A stretch of 64,000 nucleotides of DNA from Leptotrichia wadei (lineage in GTDB: Bacteria; Fusobacteriota; Fusobacteriia; Fusobacteriales; Leptotrichiaceae), in NCBI RefSeq assembly GCF_007990545.2, contig NZ_AP019829.2, positions 806,001-870,000 on the forward strand, given 5' to 3'. Position numbers and translations under genes: made by a program. The notes under the pieces were generated by a model that was not told where the DNA came from, made no database searches, and worked only from the letters and a program-made list of their open reading frames with translations. Shown here piece by piece: positions 1 through 8,675 of this stretch. How positions within the stretch are numbered: the stretch's first letter is position 1; every line of letters begins with the position of its first letter.

Positions 1-1119
1 CTTTCAGATGAGGAAGATATTGATATTTTGGGATATATGTCGCCAGATGATGTGGTTGATATTTTAGGATATATTGACATTCAAAAAAGCAAGTCGATTC
101 TTGACAAGATGAAACGTTCACAGGCAAATAAATTCAGGGAGTTGCTTGGTTATGAGGAGGATACGGCTGGGGGAATTATGACAACTCAGTATATTGCATT
201 TAAGCAAAATTTAGAAATAAAAGATGTGATGGCTAAGCTAAAAATTATTGCTCCAAAGACAGAAGTAATTGAAACTATTTTTGTTACAAATGAAAAAAAG
301 GAACTTGTGGGAGAAGCTGATTTACGGGATATATTGATTTCTTCTGAAGAAACAAAACTTGAAAATATAATGGATGAAAATATAAAATATGTCTATGTTG
401 AGGAAGATCAGGAAGAAGTAGCGAGAATAGTATCAAAATATGATTTACATGTAATACCAGTTATCAATCATAAAAAAAATATATTGGGAATTATAACAGT
501 TGATGATATTATTGATGTAATTCAAGAGGAAAATACGGAGGATATTTTGAAATTAGGGGGAATTTCAGAAGAAGAGGAGATTGATTCGACATTTTTATTT
601 TCTGTTAAACAAAGATTGCCTTGGCTAGTCATAAATCTGGCAACAGCTTTTCTTGCTTCATTTGTAATTGGACTATTTTCCAATACAGTCGAAAAAGTAG
701 TTATTTTATCTTCAATAATGACGATAATTAGTGGAATGGGAGGAAATGCTGGAACTCAAGCTTTATCTGTAACAATTCGTGCATTGGCATTAGGAGAAGT
801 TGATCTAAAGGATACGATTGGAATAATTGGAAAGACACTTTTAGTTGGGGCAATAAATGGAGCAATTTTAGGATTATTGTGTGGAGGAATTTTGTGGGCA
901 CTTTATGGGAATTTTTATATGGGATTAATTGTATTTTTGGCAATGATTGGAAATCTTGTAATTGCCTGTATGATTGGATTTTTAATTCCAGTAACATTAA
1001 AGGCATTAAAAATTGATCCTGCGATGGCTTCAGCTGTGGTATTAACGACAGCGACAGATTGTTTTGGATTTTTAATATTTTTAAGTTTGGCAACGGTATT
1101 TCTAAATAAATTAACATAA
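1..1119 (+). CDS. mgtE: Magnesium transporter MgtE, 5' end outside window
   Basis: The frame is open from base 1, so the gene begins upstream; the TTG at 28 is an internal codon. What is visible is the end of the N-terminal MgtE domain, a tandem CBS pair (roughly residues 65-190 of the visible part) and then about five hydrophobic membrane segments with the glycine-rich stretch GMGGNAGTQ. MgtE is a homodimeric inner-membrane Mg2+ channel gated by Mg2+ binding to the N and CBS domains. That domain order and the conserved GGNAGTQ region support the call. It ends just before a small membrane protein with its own ribosome binding site. Confidence 0.93.
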   Translation, partial: LSDEEDIDILGYMSPDDVVDILGYIDIQKSKSILDKMKRSQANKFRELLGYEEDTAGGIMTTQYIAFKQNLEIKDVMAKLKIIAPKTEVIETIFVTNEKKELVGEADLRDILISSEETKLENIMDENIKYVYVEEDQEEVARIVSKYDLHVIPVINHKKNILGIITVDDIIDVIQEENTEDILKLGGISEEEEIDSTFLFSVKQRLPWLVINLATAFLASFVIGLFSNTVEKVVILSSIMTIISGMGGNAGTQALSVTIRALALGEVDLKDTIGIIGKTLLVGAINGAILGLLCGGILWALYGNFYMGLIVFLAMIGNLVIACMIGFLIPVTLKALKIDPAMASAVVLTTATDCFGFLIFLSLATVFLNKLT

Positions 1120-1153
1120 TATTTTATAAAGACGAATTTGAAAGGAGGAAATT

Positions 1154-1579
1154 ATGCAAATTAATTTACCCTTACCTACAATAATATTAATTTTATATAT
1201 AATTTATGTGATTTTTTCTATTATTATGAATAAGATTAAGTTTAATGCAGAAAATTTGGAAGAATTGGATGGGGAATTTATATTTACCTTTATACCAAAA
1301 ATAAAAAAACAGCAAATATATTTTAATATTAACGAAGTAAAACTTTGTATTTTAACAAGAATTTTTATTCGTCAGGGAACTTTTAAGACAATAAATTTTA
1401 ATATTCTTTTAAACGATGGATATAGCTTGAGATTAAAGAAAAAGAGAGAATGTCTATTATTTTTAAAAGTATGCCGTGAAAAAAAAACTGAACTGTATCA
1501 AAAAATTTTAAGTATGATACCTGCAGATATGACAGTTATTTCAATTTTGGAAAAAGAATTGGATAATTTTAAGGGTTAA
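1154..1579 (+). CDS. Small membrane-anchored hypothetical protein
   Basis: A 141-residue protein with a strong AAAGGAGG site seven bases before its ATG, 34 bases after mgtE. Residues 6-26 form one hydrophobic helix. The remainder is a basic, probably cytoplasmic beta-rich domain (many I/F/K) ending in an acidic segment. I do not recognise the family. The close spacing suggests co-transcription with mgtE, but nothing else ties it to magnesium. The clean RBS and full-length frame support a real gene. Confidence 0.6.
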   Translation: MQINLPLPTIILILYIIYVIFSIIMNKIKFNAENLEELDGEFIFTFIPKIKKQQIYFNINEVKLCILTRIFIRQGTFKTINFNILLNDGYSLRLKKKRECLLFLKVCREKKTELYQKILSMIPADMTVISILEKELDNFKG

Positions 1580-1602
1580 AAAATATAAAAGAGAACATAA
1601 AA

Positions 1603-2328
1603 ATGAATCTATTGAATTTATTTAAGAAAAAGAAAAAAATAAAATCAGGGGTATGCTTTTCAAATCAGAAATCAGTTGAGGAACTTTAAAAGAATTTTTT
1701 GGAAACTTATGCAGATAGAATTGATACTGTTACTGTAGAAAATGGAGAAAAATTAACTGAAAAAACCAAAGATTTTATCTTGAGTTAAAAAATGGAAGTA
1801 AATATATCTGAAAAAAATGTAAAAATACGTAAAAAATGGGATATTATAAGAAGAATTGTGGCAATAGTAATGACACGGCTTGCTGCATAAACTTATCTTG
1901 AAAAAAAGAAAATAGACAAAAGAAATTGTCAACGATCATTGATATTTTTGAAGAAAAATACCAATTTAGACAGGTATTGACTGAACGTGAAAAAAATTAT
2001 TTGGAAAATTCATCAGATTCTAAAGATTTAAATATTAAATTTTATTTTATGTTAGAAGCTGTTAAAATGCTGCTTTGGGTGTTGTCAGTTATTGATATTG
2101 AATTTGATGACTTTAACGTGTTTTGCTAGAAAGTGTGAGATTCGTTCACAAAGCAAAATTTTAGATATGCTAGATTATTTGTATAGATTGAACTGGGCAA
2201 ATGTTGAAATAAAATTGGAAGGTTATGATAAAATCGTAGATGAAGGTATTTTGTATTTTAGCAGACTTGCATTAGAATGGGTTGTTCAAGAGGGAAAAAG
2301 CATAGAAGAAATTATTATTCATATATGA
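1603..2328 (+). pseudogene. Decayed DUF4272-like gene
   Basis: Starting at the ATG at 1603 the protein reads MNLLNLFKKKKK..., then meets in-frame stops at 1687 and 1786 and another near 1888. The reading continues in a different frame from 1926 to 2129 and shifts again into the frame ending at 2328. Joined across the frames, the pieces (EAVKMLLWVL, RSQSKILDMLDYLYRLNWA, then a C-terminal ALEW-VQEG) read as one protein that I recognise as DUF4272-like, a family of unknown function. Several stops and at least two frameshifts mean it is not functional. The two short open frames here should not be annotated as separate genes. Confidence 0.6.
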
Positions 2329-2445
2329 GTATATTTAAAAAATTAAATAAAATAAATTAAAATTTATTTTTAAAATAATTTTATTATGGAAAATTTAAAA
2401 AATAATGAAAAATACGGCTTCATTCAAAATAATTTTAAAAATTAA

Positions 2446-2474
2446 TTGACAATGGATTTTAAAAATGCTAATAT
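2446..2474 (+). promoter_or_regulatory. Sigma-70 promoter of pfkA
   Basis: TTGACA at 2446-2451 and TAATAT at 2469-2474 are separated by 17 bases, a near-consensus housekeeping promoter. It lies about 70 bases before the pfkA start codon. Confidence 0.65.
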
Positions 2475-2540
2475 AAAAATGTAAAGATTAAAATTAGTTT
2501 TTTGAATAATCATAAATGTCATAGAAGGAGAAAAAGTACA

Positions 2541-3503
2541 ATGAAAAAAATCGCAATTTTAACAAGTGGAGGAGACTCACAAGGTATGAATACAGCGATA
2601 AGAGCTGTGACAAAAGCTGCCATCAACAAAGGTATGGAAGTTTATGGTATAAAAAGAGGATATAAAGGTATGCTTGAAGATCAAATCACTCCATTAACAT
2701 TATTAGATGTAAGTGGAATTGCTGATAAAGGAGGAACGATCTTACTATCAGCAAGATTGCCTGAATTTAAAGATCCTGAAGTTAGGGCAAAAGCGGCAGC
2801 TAATTTGAAAAAATATGGAATTGACGGATTAGTTGTAATTGGTGGAGATGGATCATTCCATGGTGCACATTACTTATATGAAGAACATGGAATCAAAACA
2901 ATCGGAATCCCAGGAACTATTGATAATGATATAGCTGGAACTGATTATACAATTGGTTATGATACAGCATTAAATATTATATTGGATGCAATTTCAAAAT
3001 TGAAAGATACGGCAACTTCTCACGAAAGAACATATTTAGTTGAAGTAATGGGAAGAAACTGTGGAGATTTAGCACTTTATTCTGCAATCGCAGGAGGAGC
3101 AAGTGGAGTTATGATTCCTGAAACTGAAAGCTCAATTGATGATTTAGCTGAAGTAATCAAAAAAAGACGTGCTGAAGGTAAATTATATGACATAATTGTT
3201 GTTGCTGAAGGTGTTGGAAATGTTGTTCAGCTTAAAGAAGAATTATCAAAAAGAATTGACACAAGTATAAGAGTTACAATTTTGGGACATATTCAAAGAG
3301 GTGGAGCTCCAACAGCATTTGATAGAATTTTAGCTACAAGATTGGGTGTTAGAGCTGTTGAGTTAATTGAAGAAGGAAAAGGTGGATTAATGGTTGGAAT
3401 CCAAAGCGAAGAAGTTACAACTCATAAATTATCTTATGCTTGGGAAAATTATTCAAAAGCATCTGCAGCTGATTATGCAATTGCAAATATGTTATCATTA
3501 TAA
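2541..3503 (+). CDS. pfkA: ATP-dependent 6-phosphofructokinase
   Basis: Phosphorylates fructose 6-phosphate to fructose 1,6-bisphosphate, the committed step of glycolysis. The ATG at 2541 follows AGAAGGAG and gives 320 residues, the usual bacterial PfkA length; a longer frame from a TTG at 2502 lacks a ribosome site. Visible motifs are the N-terminal TSGGDSQGMN nucleotide loop, GGDGS, PGTIDND with the catalytic aspartate, MGRNCGDLA and GHIQRGGAP. Glycines in GGDGS and PGTIDND are those of ATP-using rather than pyrophosphate-using enzymes. pyk follows 134 bases downstream with its own promoter-like sequence, so two glycolytic control enzymes sit side by side. Confidence 0.97.
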   Translation: MKKIAILTSGGDSQGMNTAIRAVTKAAINKGMEVYGIKRGYKGMLEDQITPLTLLDVSGIADKGGTILLSARLPEFKDPEVRAKAAANLKKYGIDGLVVIGGDGSFHGAHYLYEEHGIKTIGIPGTIDNDIAGTDYTIGYDTALNIILDAISKLKDTATSHERTYLVEVMGRNCGDLALYSAIAGGASGVMIPETESSIDDLAEVIKKRRAEGKLYDIIVVAEGVGNVVQLKEELSKRIDTSIRVTILGHIQRGGAPTAFDRILATRLGVRAVELIEEGKGGLMVGIQSEEVTTHKLSYAWENYSKASAADYAIANMLSL

Positions 3504-3509
3504 TTTAGT

Positions 3510-3541
3510 AAAAAAATTATGTTAGTTTAGTAATTTTTTTA
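3510..3541 (+). terminator. Probable terminator after pfkA
   Basis: A nine-base A/T stem (AAAAAATTA at 3511-3519 with TAATTTTTT at 3531-3539) ends in a run of T. The stem has no GC core, so the terminator is probably leaky. Confidence 0.4.
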
Positions 3542-3567
3542 TTTTAACAAGATGTAAATGAACTTTC

Positions 3568-3596
3568 TTGCTTTTTAGTAAGAATTCATTGATAAT
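3568..3596 (+). promoter_or_regulatory. Probable promoter of pyk
   Basis: TTGCTT at 3568-3573 and GATAAT at 3591-3596 with 17-base spacing lie about 40 bases before the pyk ribosome site. Confidence 0.45.
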
Positions 3597-3637
3597 TTAA
3601 GACAATGAAAATTTTAAATTAAATTTTAGGAGGAAAA

Positions 3638-5062
3638 ATGAAAATTAAAATGACTAAAGTTGTTTGTACCATTGGTCCAAAAACTGAAAGTGTTGAAATG
3701 TTGACAAAATTAGTAGAAAGTGGAATGAACGTAATGAGATTAAACTTCTCTCACGGTGATTTTGCTGAACACGGACAAAGAATTAAAAATATTAGAGAAG
3801 TAATGAAAAAAACAGGTAAAGAAATAGGGATTTTATTAGATACTAAAGGTCCTGAAATCAGAACAGGAAAATTAGAAGGTGGAAACGATGTATTACTAGA
3901 AACTGGTAAAAAAGTAATTATGACAACTGATTATGATTTTGTCGGAAATGCTAGTAAATTTGCAGTTTCATATCCTGGAATTGTAAACGACTTAAAAGTT
4001 GGAAGTACTGTTTTATTAGATGATGGTTTAGTTGGATTAAAAGTTGAAGCTATCAACAAAGAAGCTGGAGAAGTTGAATGTGTTGTTACAAATACTGGAG
4101 AATTAGGAGAAACTAAAGGTGTAAACTTGCCAGATGTTTCAGTTGGTTTACCAGCATTAGCTGAAAAAGATATTGCTGATTTGAAATTTGGTTGTGAACA
4201 AGGTGTAGACTTTGTAGCAGCTTCATTCATAAGAAAAGCATCTGATGTTGCTGAAGTAAGAAAAGTATTAGATGATAATGGTGGAAAAAATATTCAAATT
4301 ATTCCTAAAATTGAAAGCCAAGAAGGTGTTGACAACTTCGATGAAATCTTGGAATTAAGTGATGGAATCATGGTAGCAAGAGGAGATTTAGGAGTAGAAG
4401 TTCCTGCTGAAGAAGTTCCTTTCATGCAAAAAATGATGATCAGAAAATGTAATAAAGCTGGAAAACCAGTTATTACAGCTACACAAATGCTAGATTCAAT
4501 GATTAGAAACCCAAGACCTACAAGAGCAGAAGCAGGAGACGTTGCTAACGCTATCTTAGACGGTACTGATGCTGTTATGTTATCAGGAGAATCAGCAAAA
4601 GGTAAATATCCAGTAGAAGCTGTTAAAATGATGGCTACTATTTCAAAAAGAACAGATGAGTTTAAAAAATTCAAACCAGTTGAAACTCCAGGAGCAGATA
4701 TTTCTGTTACAGAAGCAATTTCAAGCGGTGCAGTAAGTACTACACAATCATTGGATGCTAAATTAATCGTATGTTGGACAAAAACAGGAAGATCTCCTAA
4801 GATGATTAGAAAATATGGACCAACTGTGCCTATAATCGCATTAACTGACAATGAACAAACTGCTAGACAGTTGGCATTAGTAAGAGGAGTTAGAGCTTAT
4901 GTAGAAAAAGGATTAGATAAAACTGATGACTTTTTTGCAAAAGCAAGAGAAATTGCAGCTAATCACGAAGAAGCTAAAAAAGGTGATTTAGTAGTATTAG
5001 TTACTGGAATTTCTAAAGAAGGAACAACTAATACATTCAGAGTAGAAAGAGTTGGAGAATAA
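3638..5062 (+). CDS. pyk: Pyruvate kinase
   Basis: Transfers phosphate from phosphoenolpyruvate to ADP in the last step of glycolysis. The 474-residue length is that of the short bacterial type without the extra C-terminal PEP-utilising domain. It shows the N-terminal TKVVCTIGPKTES, the substrate loop NFSHGD, LLDTKGPEIRTG, the signature IPKIESQEGVDN with its catalytic lysine, MVARGDLGVE and MLDSMI..P.PTRAE. The C-terminal third is the allosteric domain. The start is an ATG after TTTAGGAGG. Codon use favours A/T-ending codons, as expected for a highly expressed gene in this genome. Confidence 0.97.
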   Translation: MKIKMTKVVCTIGPKTESVEMLTKLVESGMNVMRLNFSHGDFAEHGQRIKNIREVMKKTGKEIGILLDTKGPEIRTGKLEGGNDVLLETGKKVIMTTDYDFVGNASKFAVSYPGIVNDLKVGSTVLLDDGLVGLKVEAINKEAGEVECVVTNTGELGETKGVNLPDVSVGLPALAEKDIADLKFGCEQGVDFVAASFIRKASDVAEVRKVLDDNGGKNIQIIPKIESQEGVDNFDEILELSDGIMVARGDLGVEVPAEEVPFMQKMMIRKCNKAGKPVITATQMLDSMIRNPRPTRAEAGDVANAILDGTDAVMLSGESAKGKYPVEAVKMMATISKRTDEFKKFKPVETPGADISVTEAISSGAVSTTQSLDAKLIVCWTKTGRSPKMIRKYGPTVPIIALTDNEQTARQLALVRGVRAYVEKGLDKTDDFFAKAREIAANHEEAKKGDLVVLVTGISKEGTTNTFRVERVGE

Positions 5063-5104
5063 TTTAGTTTGATTGTTTGACATTTTAATCATAAATATTT
5101 TTAT

Positions 5105-5137
5105 AAGGGAAACGGTTTTTATGCCTTTCCCTTTTTT
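5105..5137 (+). terminator. Rho-independent terminator of pyk
   Basis: AAGGGAAA (5105-5112) pairs with TTTCCCTTT (5126-5134), followed by a T run, 43 bases after the pyk stop codon. Confidence 0.8.
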
Positions 5138-5176
5138 AAAATTATTTAAGATTAAAAAAGAGAGGAAATAAAAAAT

Positions 5177-5773
5177 ATGAAAAAATTAGATGATTTAATT
5201 GATGTTTTTGCAAAATTACCTGGAATTGGGAGAAAAAGTGCAGCAAGAATTGCATTTGATGTACTTGATAGAAGTGAAGCTGATGTTGATAGAATGCTAG
5301 AAATAATAAAGGATTCACATACGAATATTAAACATTGTAAGATCTGTGGAAATTTATCTGAAAATGATATATGTGAGATTTGTACTAGTAAAAAAAGAGA
5401 TAAGGAAGTGATTTGCGTAGTTGAAGGAGTACGGGATGTGATTGCTTTTGAAAAATCTGAAACATATAATGGGCTTTATCACGTTTTAGGTGGAAAAATT
5501 GATCCTTTAAATGGGGTTACTATTGAAGATTTGAATTTGAGAAAGTTGATGAATCGGCTGGATGGGAGTGTTAAAGAAGTCATATTGGCTTTAAATCCTG
5601 ATTTGGAAGGTGAAACTACAAGCTTATATTTGACAAAATTTCTAAAAGAAAAAAATGTTAAAATTTCAAAAATTGCAAGTGGTATTCCAATGGGTGGAAA
5701 TATTGAATATACTGATATGGCGACGTTGGGGAAATCGCTTGAGGGTAGAGTCAATGTGGATGATGCAGATTAA
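5177..5773 (+). CDS. recR: Recombination mediator RecR
   Basis: A 198-residue RecR, the normal length. It has an N-terminal helix-hairpin-helix (LPGIGRKSAARIAF), a four-cysteine zinc finger (CKICGN...CEIC, about residues 55-70) and a TOPRIM domain beginning ICVVEGVRD with the later acidic NPDLEGE. RecR works with RecO and RecF to load RecA on gapped DNA. No dnaX or YbaB gene lies beside it as often seen elsewhere; it follows the pyk terminator with its own AAGAGAGG site and faces the opposing murP operon. Confidence 0.95.
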   Translation: MKKLDDLIDVFAKLPGIGRKSAARIAFDVLDRSEADVDRMLEIIKDSHTNIKHCKICGNLSENDICEICTSKKRDKEVICVVEGVRDVIAFEKSETYNGLYHVLGGKIDPLNGVTIEDLNLRKLMNRLDGSVKEVILALNPDLEGETTSLYLTKFLKEKNVKISKIASGIPMGGNIEYTDMATLGKSLEGRVNVDDAD

Positions 5774-5877
5774 TCTTTTAAATTTATATTTAAAATTATT
5801 TTGAGTTTTTAAAACAAAAGGAAGAAAATTTTTGAGAAAAAATGCAGAAATTAAATCCAAAAAATAAAAAAAACAAT

Positions 5878-5917
5878 ATGGGCTAATTTCAATAAAAGAT
5901 TAAATGAAATAGCCCAT
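5878..5917 (-). terminator. Hairpin terminator between recR and the converging amino-sugar operon
   Basis: ATGGGCTAATTTCA (5878-5891) pairs with TGAAATAGCCCAT (5905-5917) with one bulged base. Read on the minus strand the stem is followed by a T-rich tail, so it mainly terminates the operon ending at 6056. On the plus strand the tail is poor, but the stem could also slow recR transcripts. Confidence 0.65.
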
Positions 5918-6055
5918 AGTTTAGTAATTCAGAATTATAATCAATCTGCTTAAAAATTAAAGTAAAAATATATTGATTAGCTATAGAATGGCTAACTTGT
6001 TATTTTAGCTTCAGCTAGAAATATTAAAAAAAAATTTAGTTATAATTTCTTTTAT

Positions 6056-7471
6056 TTATTTTCCATACATTTCTTCTATCTTTTCGTCATCAATTCCAAA
6101 TAAATAAGTTAGTGCAAATCCGCCTGCATAAGCTCCTAGCATTGCGATTATAAAGTAAATCCAAGTTCCCGGAACAACAATAAGAAGTCCGAATAAGCCT
6201 GAGACACCTTGAGAAATTGTTCCTAAGTGGAATAGAACTGCAAGAATCCCACCAATTCCAGAGCCTAGACAGGCTGTAATAAATGGTTTTCCTAATGGTA
6301 AAGTTACAGCATACATTAATGGTTCGCCAATTCCAAGTATTCCAACAGGAATAGAATCTCTTACCATATTTTTAAGCCGTTGATTCTTAGTTTTTATATA
6401 AATTGCAATTCCTGCTCCAACTTGTCCCCCACCTGCCATCATAAGTATAGGAAGCAGATAGTTAATTCCTTTTGTAGGTCCTGTCGGATCATTAAGTAAG
6501 GTGTGTATAGGAGTTAAAGCTTGATGTAGTCCAACTGAAACTAAAGGAAGGAATCCAGCTGCCAGTATATATCCTCCCAATATTCCTAATTTCTTATATG
6601 AGAAATCAAGAATAGCGAATATGAAGCCCGTTACAACAGTTCCTAAAGGCTGAATTATTATTAGGGCTATAAATACACCTATTATTAAAGTTAAAAGAGG
6701 AGTAAAAAATGTATCAAGCATTACAGGAACTATCTTTCTTATATTTTTTTCTAAATATGCAACTACTATACCCATAAATAACGATGCAAGCAGTCCTCCC
6801 ATTCCAGGTGCAAAAGGCTTACCTGTAAAAGGAAGTATAACTGCACTCTTGTCTTCTACTTTAAGAAGTAAGGGTAAGGCTGGATTTGTGATAAATATTG
6901 ATCCCATAATTCCACCAAGCACTGCAGTTCCGCCAAATTCTTTTGCTGCATTCATTCCTACATAAATCGCAAGATATCCAAACATAACAAATCCGATACT
7001 TCTTATCGCAGCAAACCACCATACTGTATTATAAGCATTTTTTGTTGCAACATTTATTACATTTGTAAGGCCCATTATTAACCCTGATGCGATTATTCCA
7101 GGTAATAGAGGTACAAATATATTTGCAATTTTTTGAAGAAATCGTTGGACAGGGCCATTATGTTTTTGTTTATTTACTTTCTTATTTTCACTTGCTACAT
7201 CCTTTACGTTACTATCTGAAAATCCTAGAGCAATACCACTAAGTTTTGAAAATTCATCTCCTACTGCATTTACTTTTCCAGGCCCTAGTATTATCTGTAA
7301 AGTTTCAGCATTTACTACGTTCAGTACTCCATCAACTTTTTTTAACTTTTCTAAATCTACTTCATTTTTAACTTTAACTCTAAGTCTTGTCATGCAGACT
7401 GCGTTTGAAGCAATGTTTTCCTTGCCTCCTAAAATTTGATAAATTTCCTTTGCTGTTTTTTTGGCATCCAT
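6056..7471 (-). CDS. murP: PTS IIBC transporter, glucose/sucrose family, probably MurNAc-specific
   Basis: A 471-residue membrane permease that phosphorylates its sugar during import. The N-terminal IIB domain (residues 1-80) carries the phospho-accepting cysteine in NAVCMTRLRV. The IIC domain fills the rest with about ten membrane segments and the conserved GEPLMYAV. No IIA domain is attached, as in E. coli MurP (about 474 residues), so phosphate must come from a separate IIA. The start chosen (7471) has AAAGGAG nine bases upstream; an ATG at 7504 has none. Specificity for N-acetylmuramate is inferred from murQ and mupG in the same operon; trehalose or sucrose permeases share this architecture. 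Confidence 0.8.
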   Translation of the reverse strand: MDAKKTAKEIYQILGGKENIASNAVCMTRLRVKVKNEVDLEKLKKVDGVLNVVNAETLQIILGPGKVNAVGDEFSKLSGIALGFSDSNVKDVASENKKVNKQKHNGPVQRFLQKIANIFVPLLPGIIASGLIMGLTNVINVATKNAYNTVWWFAAIRSIGFVMFGYLAIYVGMNAAKEFGGTAVLGGIMGSIFITNPALPLLLKVEDKSAVILPFTGKPFAPGMGGLLASLFMGIVVAYLEKNIRKIVPVMLDTFFTPLLTLIIGVFIALIIIQPLGTVVTGFIFAILDFSYKKLGILGGYILAAGFLPLVSVGLHQALTPIHTLLNDPTGPTKGINYLLPILMMAGGGQVGAGIAIYIKTKNQRLKNMVRDSIPVGILGIGEPLMYAVTLPLGKPFITACLGSGIGGILAVLFHLGTISQGVSGLFGLLIVVPGTWIYFIIAMLGAYAGGFALTYLFGIDDEKIEEMYGK

Positions 7472-7553
7472 AATGCTCATCTCCTTTGTAAGTTGAAGTT
7501 TCAAAATCTTTTAATTAAATAGTTAAAGATAAATCTATTAGATAGAGACATTT

Positions 7554-8645
7554 TTATTTTTTTACAAAAGAAAATTTTTGCCAAGGTTTGATGTAGTCAA
7601 TTAAAAATATTTCTTCATCTGCTATCTTTCCAACAACATTTGATTTTCCAGTATTTTTCATTTCTGTTTTTGCAATCAAAAGTTCCCCTGCGTAATGTCC
7701 AAATTCGCTACTTTCAATAATTATATCTCCCTTTTTTATTATTTCAGGAGCATTAAAAATTTTAAAATTATGTTTTTTATATTTTACACGGCTATTTGTA
7801 GAACGGATTAGATTTTCAGAAATATCACCTCTATTAAAGTGAAATTCATCAAAAATTATTTTTTGTTCTATTTCAGGAACATTTTTTTCAAGTTCAATTG
7901 AGAAACTTACCATATCTTTACGTACCTTTTTAAATTCTTCTAATTCTTCATCAGTTGGATAGCAGTTTGAAATAATTATATCGTCAATTGTTTCTAATGC
8001 GATAAAATGTTTGAACTGAACTATCAATGGTAAATTACGATGCATTTCCAAAGTTGGTAATCCTTGTGTTACTGGCTTAGGACCAAAACTGTTTTTAGAT
8101 TGTGAAGTTATAAATGCGGCTGTTCGTAATCCATATTTTGTAAAATTTTCTGTACATTTTTTGAAAAATTCCAAGCCTAATCCTGTGTGGATATGAGGAT
8201 AAAAGTTATGGCATCCTATTAGATTATTTTTATTTGGGCGATAATCCATAATTGTATTGATATAATGAGTATCGTTGCTCATATTTATTTCAATTTTTAA
8301 ATTTTCTTTATTAAATGTCATAATGCTTTCCTGCAATCCAGTAAATCCAATATCAAGCCTAATTCCGTCAGCTCCCATTTCCTTAAAGAAAGTTAAATCA
8401 TCATAACTGATTCCCAAATCATCAAAAACTCTTGGATTTACATCCAGAATAATCTCAAACCCTTTTTCTTTAGCATAATAATTTACTTTTTTAAATTTTT
8501 TTAAAATTATTTCTTTATCCTCTGTAGAAGAAAGCAAACAACTGAATATTCGGCTAAAGCCAGCTTCAAAAGATTTGTCAATATAACTTATCAATTCTTC
8601 TTCAGTTGTCTTTCCAGGATAAATAGAAATTCCTAATTTTCTCAT
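7554..8645 (-). CDS. mupG: MupG-type 6-phospho-N-acetylmuramidase (DUF871)
   Basis: A 363-residue protein of the DUF871 family, recognised by the N-terminal LGISIYPGKTT, an alternating beta/alpha pattern of a TIM barrel (residues 1-240), and a smaller C-terminal beta-rich domain ending in DYIKPWQKF. The characterised member, Staphylococcus MupG, hydrolyses MurNAc-6-phosphate-GlcNAc inside the cell after PTS uptake. It sits directly before murP in the operon and shares the operon with murQ, which together match the staphylococcal mupG-murQ-murP arrangement. Assignment to this function rather than an uncharacterised DUF871 role rests on that context. Confidence 0.85.
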   Translation of the reverse strand: MRKLGISIYPGKTTEEELISYIDKSFEAGFSRIFSCLLSSTEDKEIILKKFKKVNYYAKEKGFEIILDVNPRVFDDLGISYDDLTFFKEMGADGIRLDIGFTGLQESIMTFNKENLKIEINMSNDTHYINTIMDYRPNKNNLIGCHNFYPHIHTGLGLEFFKKCTENFTKYGLRTAAFITSQSKNSFGPKPVTQGLPTLEMHRNLPLIVQFKHFIALETIDDIIISNCYPTDEELEEFKKVRKDMVSFSIELEKNVPEIEQKIIFDEFHFNRGDISENLIRSTNSRVKYKKHNFKIFNAPEIIKKGDIIIESSEFGHYAGELLIAKTEMKNTGKSNVVGKIADEEIFLIDYIKPWQKFSFVKK

Positions 8646-8675
8646 TTTGTGTTATTTCCCTTCTTCTATCTATTT

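Noticed and set aside
728-1117. Minus-strand open frame of 129 codons
   Set aside because: It lies wholly inside mgtE on the opposite strand, has leucine-rich low-complexity composition and no ribosome site; it is a shadow of the real gene.
4294-4851. Minus-strand frame of 185 codons inside pyk
   Set aside because: Serine/isoleucine-rich shadow of a highly conserved coding sequence; no start site.
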